NCBI GenBank assembly: GCA_963589785.1
Contig: CAVAMJ010000013.1
Span: 1-64,000 of the forward strand
Direction: 5' to 3'
DNA: 64,000 nucleotides
Origin: SIG603 sp963589785
Lineage (GTDB): Bacteria > Bacillota > Clostridia > Oscillospirales > Acutalibacteraceae
A program made the translations under genes and the position numbers. Each line of letters opens with the position of its first letter. The first letter of the stretch is position 1. The notes under the pieces are model-generated. The model saw nothing but the letters and a program-made list of their open reading frames with translations. It had not been told where the DNA came from and searched no databases. Below, in pieces: positions 6,708-14,789 of this stretch.

Positions 6708-8603
6708 ATGGCAAGATTTGAAATAGGAACGCCTGTTGAAGTTGTTTCTTCTGGGCAAATAGGCACAGTAATAAACAAGCTTAGAAAAAGTGTTGTTGTT
6801 GAATTTTTCGATAAATCGAGTGTTGTTCCGGAGGTCCGGAAGTTTAATTATCATGAACTTATGCCGGTTGAATTACCGCAAATAAGGACATCTCAGCTTG
6901 GTCCATTTGTCCGAGGGGAGATTTCTTTAACAGAGCTTTCAAATGGAGTGCACCTTATAGCCAAATATGTCAAAATCGACTCGAAGCCGTATAAAGTTAC
7001 AGCCGAAGACATCCTTATAGGTATCAAACATTATGAAGGAATGACAGATGATGATATATTTCGGTGGCTTGATATCATTATGCAGTTTGGTGATGATATG
7101 TCATTTCCGTCTAACTCATGGACAGATATTCAGGATGAAGTTACAGAAAAAGATTTTCTCAGTTATGTTTATGATGAATTGAATGATATTCATTGGGAAC
7201 TATGTATCGGAAGACCCGAAGAAATTGTTCAAGAGTATATAAAGAATGTTAGTGAACAGCTTGAAAAATGGGTTGACTCCGATGGAAAAGAGTATCCGGA
7301 AGAAATACGACAAATGATAGCGGCACAATATGACTGTGATGATATAGATAGACAGTCTGAGGCTACCCAAAAGCTTTTTAAAGAATGCCTTGATTATTGC
7401 TGTGATGTCAAAAAAGACCCTAAAGCCATTCAGCGAAGAGGATATTGTTATTATTGCGGAACTAAAACCTATCCAAACGATTGGCACAAAGCAAAGGACG
7501 CTTTTCTTGACTACTACCAAATGACAGGTGATGCATCCGCAGCAAATACTCTTGGATATATTTATTATTATGGAAGATGCAATGGCGGTGTACCGGAATA
7601 TGAAGAAGCTTTTAAATATTTCAGTATAGGTCATGCCTATTCATATTATGAAAGTACATATAAGCTTGCTGATATGCTTGCTCACGGATATGGTGTAGTA
7701 AAGGACGGAAAGTCAGCCTATCATCTATATTTAGATGTTTACGCGGATAATTTAAAACATTTTATACGAGGCGATTTTGAGAGCAAATTTGCAGATGCCG
7801 CCCTTAGAATGGGAAATTGTTATAGAGACGGAACAGGAGTAGATAAGGATCTTGAATCAGCTTATTACTATTACTTACAGGCTGATTATGCAATTCGTGA
7901 AAGGACGAAAGCCGCTAATCATTACGGTGACACGGTTGTCTTTAGCGGAATTCAAAATGCCCTTACAGAGGTAAGAACAGAATACACCGAAAGAGGTCGC
8001 AGCGTAAAATTCTTCTATCCTGAATGGACAAAATGGGTTTTAATCAATCATCGAAGATGCAAGCTTGTTATAAATAAGCTTAAAGACGATGTACTGGCAA
8101 TTGATGCAACTGTATTGAAGCGAAAGAATGAAGACAAAGCTCCACAGATGTTTATAACTGTTTCAAAAGCCGATTACTGTGCATTACGAAAGAAAATTCG
8201 CATTAAAACAGCGCAGAAAAGCCGTTATGAAACCTTTAGTGAAAAATCAGAAATGATTTTTGACAGTATAGAGTTTAATCAGAAAGAATGCAAAACAAGT
8301 TTTTATCTATATGATGATCTTGTGGGAGAAATTTACACCGATTATTATACCTTTTTGGCTCCTGCAAAGAAAATAATTCCAAAGACGGGGAACTTTTATC
8401 ATTTTGTTTCGGTTTGCTTTGAAGAAAGCGGTCGATGCTATGATTATCTTTGTGATGATCCATCGGTAGCAGAGGGCGATTTTGTTGTAGTAAACGGCTA
8501 CGATGGGGAAAAGACAGTAAAAGTAGTGAATGTTGCAGATAAACACGAAAGTGAACTGGGACTTCCCATTGAGCGATATAAAAAGATAGTGAGAAAAATA
8601 TAA
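6708..8603 (+). CDS. Large Sel1/TPR-like repeat protein of unknown function
   Basis: A 631-residue soluble protein with no signal peptide or membrane segment. The first 60 residues (MARFEIGTPVEVVSSGQIGT...) look like a small beta-barrel of the KOW/Tudor-like kind. The middle (about 245-420) holds Sel1-like repeats recognisable by A-x-x-LGYIYYYG, KLADMLAHGYGV and RMGNCYRDGTGV-type motifs. The last 190 residues are a mixed alpha/beta region I do not recognise. Sel1 repeats are helical scaffolds for protein contacts, often in signalling or stress complexes. A GGAGGTG site (6697-6703) and a consensus promoter precede it. It is a single-gene unit, possibly read together with the VOC gene 21 bases downstream. 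The Sel1 call is good; the cellular role is unknown. Confidence 0.75.
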   Translation: MARFEIGTPVEVVSSGQIGTVINKLRKSVVVEFFDKSSVVPEVRKFNYHELMPVELPQIRTSQLGPFVRGEISLTELSNGVHLIAKYVKIDSKPYKVTAEDILIGIKHYEGMTDDDIFRWLDIIMQFGDDMSFPSNSWTDIQDEVTEKDFLSYVYDELNDIHWELCIGRPEEIVQEYIKNVSEQLEKWVDSDGKEYPEEIRQMIAAQYDCDDIDRQSEATQKLFKECLDYCCDVKKDPKAIQRRGYCYYCGTKTYPNDWHKAKDAFLDYYQMTGDASAANTLGYIYYYGRCNGGVPEYEEAFKYFSIGHAYSYYESTYKLADMLAHGYGVVKDGKSAYHLYLDVYADNLKHFIRGDFESKFADAALRMGNCYRDGTGVDKDLESAYYYYLQADYAIRERTKAANHYGDTVVFSGIQNALTEVRTEYTERGRSVKFFYPEWTKWVLINHRRCKLVINKLKDDVLAIDATVLKRKNEDKAPQMFITVSKADYCALRKKIRIKTAQKSRYETFSEKSEMIFDSIEFNQKECKTSFYLYDDLVGEIYTDYYTFLAPAKKIIPKTGNFYHFVSVCFEESGRCYDYLCDDPSVAEGDFVVVNGYDGEKTVKVVNVADKHESELGLPIERYKKIVRKI

Positions 8604-8624
8604 AAATTAGCAGTGAGGTTAAAT

Positions 8625-9008
8625 ATGAAAATCGAACATATTGCGTTGTATGTAAATGATTTAGAGAGAGCAAAAAACTTTTTTCTGAAGTATTTTGGTG
8701 CTGAGGCGAATGACGGCTATCATAATACAAAAACTGATTTTCGCTCATATTTTCTTTCGTTTGAAAACGGAGCAAGACTTGAGATTATGAATAAACCGAA
8801 AATGTCGGATTTGACAAAAGATCTCGCACGCACAGGATATGCACATATAGCATTCAGTGTTGGAAGTAAAGAAAAAGTGAACGCATTGACCTCGCAGTTA
8901 AAAGCTGACGGCTATGAGGTGATTAGCGGTCCGAGAACCACAGGAGACGGATATTATGAAAGTTGTATAGTGGCAATCGAGGGAAATCAAATAGAAATAA
9001 CTGTATAA
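8625..9008 (+). CDS. VOC-superfamily (glyoxalase/bleomycin-resistance type) protein
   Basis: A 127-residue protein beginning MKIEHIALYVNDLERAKNFF, the first beta-alpha-beta module of the vicinal oxygen chelate fold, followed by YFLSFENGARLEIM and the second module with GYAHIAFSVGSKEKVNAL and ESCIVAIEGNQIEITV. Candidate metal ligands are H5, E56 (in RLEIM), H75 and E123, matching glyoxalase I-like positions. ATG 8625 was chosen over an upstream GTG because it follows a GTGAGG site. Members act as lyases, dioxygenases or resistance proteins in the cytoplasm; the substrate cannot be told. Confidence 0.8.
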   Translation: MKIEHIALYVNDLERAKNFFLKYFGAEANDGYHNTKTDFRSYFLSFENGARLEIMNKPKMSDLTKDLARTGYAHIAFSVGSKEKVNALTSQLKADGYEVISGPRTTGDGYYESCIVAIEGNQIEITV

Positions 9009-9014
9009 CCTAAT

Positions 9015-9064
9015 AAAACTGCCCTTTGAGAAAGCAGAAAAACTTTTCCCAAAGGGCAGTTTTG
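9015..9064. terminator. Bidirectional terminator between the VOC and monooxygenase genes
   Basis: Stem AAAACTGCCCTTTG (9015-9028) pairs perfectly with CAAAGGGCAGTTTT (9050-9063) between two converging genes; A- and T-runs on the flanks allow it to serve both strands. Confidence 0.8.
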
Positions 9065-9076
9065 ATTTAATTTAGC

Positions 9077-9367
9077 TTATGCTACTTCATAGAAGCGAAC
9101 ATCGGGATCAGCAGCCCAAGTTGGCTTAAGACCGACAAATACATCATTCTTGAACATATCGGTTTCAAGATAAGCCTTTGCGTGCTCCATGCTGTCGAAG
9201 CCGTGGATAACCTGAACATCCTCGTCACGGATAAGCAGCTCTTTTGTCAATGCACCCTCGATAGTATCAAGGAACGGCTGACGATAGTCAGTATATACCT
9301 TTGCTGCAGCAGGACGATTTTCAGGATTGATAACCATTGTGATTTCAAGATAAGCTTTAACTTTCAT
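9077..9367 (-). CDS. Antibiotic-biosynthesis-monooxygenase-like (ABM) small protein
   Basis: A 96-residue protein (MKVKAYLEITMVINPENRPA start, ...YEVA end) with the beta-alpha-beta-beta-alpha-beta pattern of dimeric ferredoxin-like barrels: a beta strand KAYLEITM, a helix with AAAKVYTDYRQPFL, then EDVQVIHGFDSMEHAKAYLE. Such proteins include quinol monooxygenases and heme or quinone-handling enzymes, usually homodimers. ATG 9365-9367 follows a GGAGGT site; a longer frame start upstream lacks one. It is divergent from the HxlR regulator at 9547, a common pairing for genes induced by quinones or aldehydes. Function by fold only. Confidence 0.7.
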   Translation of the reverse strand: MKVKAYLEITMVINPENRPAAAKVYTDYRQPFLDTIEGALTKELLIRDEDVQVIHGFDSMEHAKAYLETDMFKNDVFVGLKPTWAADPDVRFYEVA

Positions 9368-9463
9368 AAATAAAGACCTCCGAGTGTTTAATATTTGCAT
9401 TTCCTGAATGCAAGAACAATATAACTCACTTGCTTGATAAACGGAAGATATAAAGAAGTTTAT

Positions 9464-9518
9464 TAGTCACTTATAAATTTAATAGTGACTATATTCCATG
9501 AAGTATATATGCTATAAT
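9464..9518. promoter_or_regulatory. Probable HxlR operator and promoter region
   Basis: A perfect inverted repeat TAGTCACT (9464-9471) / AGTGACTA (9484-9491) with a 12-base AT-rich spacer lies between the divergent monooxygenase and HxlR genes. A consensus -10 box TATAAT (9513-9518) reads toward the HxlR gene, with no clear -35 box. The dyad spans two helical turns, as expected for a dimeric winged-helix repressor controlling both genes. Confidence 0.6.
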
Positions 9519-9546
9519 CAAAGCAGAAATCATGGAGGTGCTCAAA

Positions 9547-9924
9547 ATGTATCAAAAAAAATTAGAATCAGATATTAGGTGTCCGCTTGAATACGGATTA
9601 GAGTTATTTGGGGGCAAATGGAAATCCCGTGTAATTTGCGTACTAAACGAAAAAGGCACTTTGCGTTACAGCGGCATTCGCAAGGAGATGATTAATATCA
9701 CAGATGCTGTTCTTGCTTCAACATTAAAAGAATTAATCAACGATGGTCTGATTATACGCAAGCAGTACGATGAAATACCGCCAAGAGTGGAGTATTCCTT
9801 GTCTGAAAAAGGAACGTCTGTTGTTCCTATACTCCAAAGCATATGTAAATGGGCGGGTATTTTTCAGAGAGAAAACAGCGGAAATATTATGACTCAGTGT
9901 CAAAAATGTGATTACAACAAATAG
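9547..9924 (+). CDS. HxlR-family winged-helix transcriptional regulator
   Basis: A 125-residue protein with the family signature: CPLEYGLELFGGKWKSRVIC (residues about 12-31), LRYSGIRKEMINITDAVLAS as the recognition helix region, and the wing IIRKQYDEIPPRVEYSLSEK. The N-terminal Cys is the redox or electrophile sensor in several HxlR proteins such as YodB and HypR; the C-terminus adds a C-x-x-C pair (CQKCDYNK) that might also sense thiol stress. ATG 9547 follows GGAGGTG (9534-9540) with 6-base spacing. The inverted repeat at 9464-9491 is the likely binding site. Confidence 0.88.
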   Translation: MYQKKLESDIRCPLEYGLELFGGKWKSRVICVLNEKGTLRYSGIRKEMINITDAVLASTLKELINDGLIIRKQYDEIPPRVEYSLSEKGTSVVPILQSICKWAGIFQRENSGNIMTQCQKCDYNK

Positions 9925-9975
9925 CTTAAATGCGGAAAATGTAAGCTACTTGCAATATTAAGGTAACTTCCATTG

Positions 9976-10010
9976 AAAGGGCGATGAATGTTTGTATCAT
10001 CGCCCTTTTT
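9976..10010 (+). terminator. Terminator of the HxlR gene
   Basis: AAAGGGCGATGA (9976-9987) pairs perfectly with TCATCGCCCTTT (9997-10008) around a 9-base loop and is followed by TT. In minus orientation the T-run is short, so it mainly serves the plus-strand gene. Confidence 0.8.
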
Positions 10011-10024
10011 CTCATATCATTAAA

Positions 10025-10900
10025 CTATTCACTTTTAATTTCCGGAGCATTTACTGTGCCACTCATTGAATTATTTTTCTCGTCATAATACAAATAGACA
10101 TTATAGCCTTCTTCATTATCAGCTGAATAAAATCCCTCAAAGCTACTCGGTGAGGCTGTATATCCAAGTCCTTTGCAATCCTCAACATAAGCATTAAACT
10201 GCTCCAATGACAAACCGTAAGCATCAAACATATAGATATCTTCGTCATCTCTGCCGCTTTTTACCACCTTGACATCCGGTTTAGGAATTTTGTTGCCAAG
10301 ATCTGTTTGTGACCACTGATACGCTGTCTCTGTTTCTGCTTCGGCAGAATACTTCTTTGAGCTGAAATCATAATATACAGTAAAAATTTTATCCTCATCG
10401 ATATACTTAATGGTAGCAATATCAGGCTCAACTAAGTTATAGTGATTAATGTCTTTCAGATAAAAGGTGCCACCATAATAATAGCAGTTTATATTTGAAG
10501 CGGATTCATTTGGATTCACAACTCTTTCAGTTTCGGTGTGCATTGAAATCGCTTGACTCCTAAGCTCTTCCATATCTTCTTCACTTGCTTCAAGCATTTC
10601 TTGAATATCCGAGTAGAAATTAGCTTTTTCTTCATCGGAAATATCGCCCTTTTCTTTGAATGTGATTTCAAAATCAGTTATCGTATACTCTGTATTGTTC
10701 GTGTAATTAAGAAGTACATAACGGTCACCGTCAACAATACCTTCATCAACGCTCCAAGAGATATCTTCTATATTAATCTTTTCTTTTTCTGCACTGCTAT
10801 TTGAGATGCCAGCTGACTCACTATTGCTGCATCCGGCAAAGCATAATGTCAAGCTAATGATTACCGCTAAAGTGGATAATACTTTTTCTTTTCTGTTCAT
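10025..10900 (-). CDS. Secreted lipoprotein of unknown function
   Basis: A 291-residue protein with a clear lipoprotein signal: basic MNRKEK, a hydrophobic stretch VLSTLAVIISLTLC and a lipobox ending FAGC, with C24 as the lipidated residue. A Ser/Glu-rich linker follows, then one domain (45-185) with the NYTNNTEYTITDFEITFKEK pattern of extracellular beta-sandwich domains, and a C-terminal domain (195-285) holding YGLSLEQFNAYVEDCKGLGY, seen in clostridial cell-surface lipoproteins. It would sit on the outer face of the membrane. It follows the small acidic-protein gene by 34 bases and probably shares its transcript. No catalytic motif is visible. Confidence 0.7.
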   Translation of the reverse strand: MNRKEKVLSTLAVIISLTLCFAGCSNSESAGISNSSAEKEKINIEDISWSVDEGIVDGDRYVLLNYTNNTEYTITDFEITFKEKGDISDEEKANFYSDIQEMLEASEEDMEELRSQAISMHTETERVVNPNESASNINCYYYGGTFYLKDINHYNLVEPDIATIKYIDEDKIFTVYYDFSSKKYSAEAETETAYQWSQTDLGNKIPKPDVKVVKSGRDDEDIYMFDAYGLSLEQFNAYVEDCKGLGYTASPSSFEGFYSADNEEGYNVYLYYDEKNNSMSGTVNAPEIKSE

Positions 10901-10934
10901 AATTTAAGTCTCCTAAAAACACTTGTTAATTCTC

Positions 10935-11129
10935 TTAGATTTCAACTATCTCGTAGTCCGGATCTTCATAATCATCCTCATCATAATCACCGGGATTAGA
11001 CATATGTAGAATTTCCGCACCTTCACGGAAACAAGAACACATGTATAAAGCGTATTCTTCTGCATCTTCTTCTGTATTAAAGATTTCATCCTCGTACTCA
11101 CCGTCAAATAACACCTTGAATTTTGCCAT
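10935..11129 (-). CDS. Small acidic protein of unknown function
   Basis: A 64-residue protein (MAKFKVLFDGEYEDEIFNTE start) with about 35 percent Asp plus Glu and a low-complexity acidic tail around residues 47-61 (YDEDDYEDPDY). The N-terminal half alternates strand and helix, like the small beta-alpha folds of DNA-mimic or chaperone-binding peptides, but I do not recognise a family. A strong GGAGGTTAAAA site precedes the ATG, supporting real translation. It is the first gene of a probable two-gene unit with the lipoprotein. Confidence 0.6.
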   Translation of the reverse strand: MAKFKVLFDGEYEDEIFNTEEDAEEYALYMCSCFREGAEILHMSNPGDYDEDDYEDPDYEIVEI

Positions 11130-11298
11130 TTTTAACCTCCATTATTACTCATAGAATATAGATGTTTTACTGCATTATGACCTTCATAGACGAATTATCC
11201 ACTTGGAGCATCCTTTAAAAGCGATGTGCTCAGTTCTGCACATTAAGTCTATTGGTTATCCGGTTCATTCTTTTGTTTTTTATCTCCTTTCCCTTTGA

Positions 11299-11327
11299 TG
11301 ATTAAAGCTTAACACATACATTTTCAA
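11299..11327 (-). promoter_or_regulatory. Weak candidate promoter for the acidic protein/lipoprotein unit
   Basis: On the minus strand TTGAAA (11322-11327) and TAATCA (11299-11304) are 17 bases apart, about 170 bases upstream of the acidic-protein start. Just downstream, GGGAAAGGAGATA (11281-11293, minus) looks like a strong ribosome binding site, followed only by a 12-codon frame from ATG at about 11266. The leader may therefore carry a short peptide or the stub of a lost gene. Confidence 0.3.
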
Positions 11328-11344
11328 ATTTGGTTTTATCAATG

Positions 11345-11391
11345 CAAAACACGAGAGCTTGGACAGTAATTGTCTAAACTCTCGTGTTTTG
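11345..11391 (-). terminator. Terminator of the kinase-STAND operon
   Basis: A long hairpin: CAAAACACGAGAG...GGACA (11345-11365) pairs with TGTC...CTCTCGTGTTTTG (11371-11391), 6 bases downstream of the stop of the minus-strand operon. The distal arm is U-rich in minus orientation. Confidence 0.75.
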
Positions 11392-11397
11392 TAAATA

Positions 11398-14300
11398 TTA
11401 AGTTGTTTTGCTTTCTATAACTTTTCGAATTTCTTCAGGAACAATAATTTTGTTTTTGAAATCAACAATTTCTTTGTTTTCAGCTTCTACAAGTTCAATC
11501 ATATTTTGGCAAAATTCAAACTTCTGTGCGTCAATTCCAACCTGCCAAAGATGCTCATATAACTCTTGCCTTATACGAACATATGAATCCGAATTTACGT
11601 GTTTTGCACAAAGTCGAGTTCCTTCATAGAGCAAGTCTATCGACTTATTATGACATTTCAGTTCAAAGTAAATATTCGCACATGGTATAATGACATCTTC
11701 AATTTTCTGCAAATCAGTCGGGATGATAATTTCTGACAGCTCTCGTGCATCTTTAATAAACTCATCCGCGCTTTCTAAACTATCAAAACACAAAGCGAAA
11801 TACCAAGCACATACCAAATAATAGTGAAGACGAACATCTGCATATTGTGAGGTGTTTTCGGTGATTATCTTATTTGCTTTATCGATAAGTTTACCAATTT
11901 CTTTTTCTGTGCCTCGACAGCTTCGCATTAAAACCGTAGCCTTAGCGAGAACATTTTTTGCGTACAAATGATTGTCGTCGCAAGAAATACTTCGCTTTGA
12001 ATAATGAAGAGTTTTCTCAATGGCATCAAGCATTTTATTCAGCAAAAGCTCTTCATCAGGATCTTCTGTGTCGTAATTACCATCGAGAAGAACATCATAA
12101 TATTCAGAAACCATATCATAGTAGATAGCATAAGCTTCTCTTTTCTGAAACTGTTTTGCTGCTTCATTCGCCTTATCAAGCAAAGTTCTCATTGCTTCTT
12201 TGTCACCGTAAGCATCATAGATTGAAAATACAAGTTCATATATTTTCATAATAGCAACAGCATCTTGTCTTATATCATCCCTATCAATTCTTTGATTGCC
12301 AAATTCTGCTTCTTTAATAATCTCTGCAAAAAGACGACTTGTTTCAGAGAAAATGTAATCTTCTCTATACTGTGGCATATTTAACAATACAATAAACTGC
12401 AAGTTTGCAAATAGGAGTGTATCATAAATTGCTTTTTCTTGATGACATTGCTTAACAATGCTTTCCGCTTGAAAAAGCAATTTTGTCAATCTCTCAATAT
12501 CAGTAGGGGACTCGTCTTTGATACGAGCTAACCGTTCACATAATACATTACCGTAAATGCTGTTATCATCTTTCTTATTAAAAGCAAGCAACTTATTTAA
12601 CAACAAGTTGTCTTTCGGATTCGAGTTCAGTTTAGTATAGGCGGCGGATAAGTTTTTTCGCAGTTTCTTCGGATAGTTATTTTTGGTAGACTCCAAACGA
12701 ATTTCCACATAAAAGTATGTTAAAAACCGCTCGGCAGCTTTAAGATACTCAGGTGTCCATTCCCAACGATGTACTGTTTCACAAATTACATTGTGCATAG
12801 AAATAGTATTTCCTGACATCATTAGCCAACCGTCAATAATCAATTCATTCAAATCGTCCTTAGACGCAAGCTTCATAATTTTCTGAAAGCAATTGATATC
12901 TAGCCCGTCATCTCCGAGAAGTGACGCAACTTTCATCAAGATTTTCTTTTCCATAGAAAGCTTATTAGCTACAAAAATGGCATCAATAATGTTTCCGATG
13001 GTATCATTTGTTTGCTTGCTGTCTTTTTCAAAGTTCACTTTTTCAGGGGCAATACGGGAAAAGCCATGCTCAGCTGTTAAAAATGCCGCACTCGTTATAG
13101 TAAGGTAGCTGTTAGCAATCTGTTTTGCAATAAGTTCGAGAACCAGTGTATGTCCTTCTACACGCTTCAAAATATGCTCAAATCCGTCTTGTTCATTATC
13201 CTCAATAGAACGGCCAAGATTTGCTTCAAAGATACAGCGTAGTGCATTCTTATCTGAAATTGCAAAAAGCTTCATTTCTTGACAATTCTGATAAGTGGGA
13301 GTCTTACGGCTTAAAAGAATAACCTTTAGTTCCGTAGAGAGAAGCGCATGTAAATCATCATCAAATTCTCCGTCAAAATTATCGATTACTAAAACAGATG
13401 AAGTTCCTCTAACTATTTCTCGTATTTTGGCTAACTTCTTATCAAAATATCTTGTTCTGTTGTTGATTTCTTCGTCTCGTCTTAATGTGTTAATTTCGAT
13501 ATTACTGTCATTAGATATGGTTGCCTCAATGCTATCTTTGTAATAAACATATAATATTGTATCAAACCTTTCGCGGTGGCGTATCAGATATTCTCTAATA
13601 AATGAACTTTTTCCGATACCTCCCATACCGGTAATAAAAAGACAATTGTAATCACCATTTGCCAAGAGTCTATCGAATTCTTTTAACTCATGCTCGCGAC
13701 CATAGAAATTTTTTTGCTTAGTGATATGTGTAGAATAGATTCTTGGAATCATTAAGTCAGCATATTTTTCTATCTTTTGTAATTGTCCCAAAACTTCTTG
13801 CATATTTTGGTATCTGTCAGCGTAATAAATAGCCAAAGCATTGTGAAAAAAGTCACTTAATGAACCTAAAAGTCTATCATCACACTTTTGATAGTCATAG
13901 TGAATTTTAGTGAAATCATATACAGCATCTGTTTCACAATTTGGGATAGTAGGCGGGTAACCAAACAAAAGATAAAAAAGCAAAGCGCCAATACTATAAA
14001 CGTCAGTATGTGGTCCCAATCGTTTAATTTTAGATGTTAGAAGTTCAATGGGAGCAAATCCCTTAGAATAAGAGAGTCTAAAATCATCGCAACCCAGCTT
14101 GCTTGATTTTTGAACTTCTTTCCATTCAAGAAGCGAATCAAAGTCAAAGAGCTGAACTTGCTTTTGATATCCGTCAACAACCAACACATTGTCAGGCTTA
14201 ATATCCAAATAAAGATACCCTTGCTTATGAATATTACCCAAGACATAAGCTACTTGCTTCACAAGCGTAACACATTCTTTAAGAGATTTTGGTCTATATG

Positions 14301-14712
14301 TTGCTAATGTTTTCTTAGAAGAATAGGCTGATAGAATGTATGTTGTTCCATTCAATTTGAAAATGTCGATTTGATTTGTAACGGAAGAATAATTCGCACC
14401 GGAGTAAAACAACTGATTTGTTTTTGAAAAGTCAGAGCGCAGCTTCTCCTGCATTTGATCAAATTCAGTGGCATCAAAGCTCGATGGAATAAGTCGGTTG
14501 TTTTCATCACGAATAATTTTGAGTTTATAAGGATAAAATTCCTTTACTCTGTAGAATGTTTTATCGCCGGTATCAGCTATTCGAGATGCCTCATACACAA
14601 TGCAAGAACCGCCTCGTCCTATTTCACTTTCAATAACACAATGCAATTTTTCGCCTCTATCATTACAAAGACAAAGTGGGGTATTCAATTCCAAAGCAAT
14701 TCTATTATCCAT
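11398..14712 (-). CDS. Ser/Thr protein kinase - STAND (NB-ARC-like) ATPase - helical repeat fusion
   Basis: A 1104-residue soluble protein with three regions. Residues 25-315 are a protein kinase: Gly loop IGRGGSCIVY (31-40), Lys in YRVKEF (K57), catalytic loop YLYLDIKPDNVL with D170, K172 and N175, DFD in place of DFG (190-192), and DVYSIGALLFYLL. Residues 335-540 are a STAND NTPase: YGREHELKEFDRLL, Walker A GMGGIGKSS (362-370), Walker B SVLVIDNFD (439-447), KVILLSRK sensor and GHTLVLEL in the GxP position. Residues 640-1104 are TPR-like helical repeats. ATG 14712 was chosen because AGGTGGG precedes it. HRD is altered to YLD but the catalytic Asp is kept, so activity is likely. It is downstream gene of a two-gene operon. 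STAND proteins are switch-like sensors often used in phage defence; that role here is inference. Confidence 0.85.
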   Translation of the reverse strand: MDNRIALELNTPLCLCNDRGEKLHCVIESEIGRGGSCIVYEASRIADTGDKTFYRVKEFYPYKLKIIRDENNRLIPSSFDATEFDQMQEKLRSDFSKTNQLFYSGANYSSVTNQIDIFKLNGTTYILSAYSSKKTLATYRPKSLKECVTLVKQVAYVLGNIHKQGYLYLDIKPDNVLVVDGYQKQVQLFDFDSLLEWKEVQKSSKLGCDDFRLSYSKGFAPIELLTSKIKRLGPHTDVYSIGALLFYLLFGYPPTIPNCETDAVYDFTKIHYDYQKCDDRLLGSLSDFFHNALAIYYADRYQNMQEVLGQLQKIEKYADLMIPRIYSTHITKQKNFYGREHELKEFDRLLANGDYNCLFITGMGGIGKSSFIREYLIRHRERFDTILYVYYKDSIEATISNDSNIEINTLRRDEEINNRTRYFDKKLAKIREIVRGTSSVLVIDNFDGEFDDDLHALLSTELKVILLSRKTPTYQNCQEMKLFAISDKNALRCIFEANLGRSIEDNEQDGFEHILKRVEGHTLVLELIAKQIANSYLTITSAAFLTAEHGFSRIAPEKVNFEKDSKQTNDTIGNIIDAIFVANKLSMEKKILMKVASLLGDDGLDINCFQKIMKLASKDDLNELIIDGWLMMSGNTISMHNVICETVHRWEWTPEYLKAAERFLTYFYVEIRLESTKNNYPKKLRKNLSAAYTKLNSNPKDNLLLNKLLAFNKKDDNSIYGNVLCERLARIKDESPTDIERLTKLLFQAESIVKQCHQEKAIYDTLLFANLQFIVLLNMPQYREDYIFSETSRLFAEIIKEAEFGNQRIDRDDIRQDAVAIMKIYELVFSIYDAYGDKEAMRTLLDKANEAAKQFQKREAYAIYYDMVSEYYDVLLDGNYDTEDPDEELLLNKMLDAIEKTLHYSKRSISCDDNHLYAKNVLAKATVLMRSCRGTEKEIGKLIDKANKIITENTSQYADVRLHYYLVCAWYFALCFDSLESADEFIKDARELSEIIIPTDLQKIEDVIIPCANIYFELKCHNKSIDLLYEGTRLCAKHVNSDSYVRIRQELYEHLWQVGIDAQKFEFCQNMIELVEAENKEIVDFKNKIIVPEEIRKVIESKTT

Positions 14713-14789
14713 TATATTACCCACCTTTTCTTCATGATAACTTAATTATATCCTGTGTCATCTAATACCCGGTTTTACCGTTACAAGAA

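Noticed and set aside
8275..8775. 166-codon minus-strand frame
   Set aside because: It overlaps the 3' end of the Sel1 gene and the VOC gene, has no ribosome binding site and reads as low-complexity shadow sequence.
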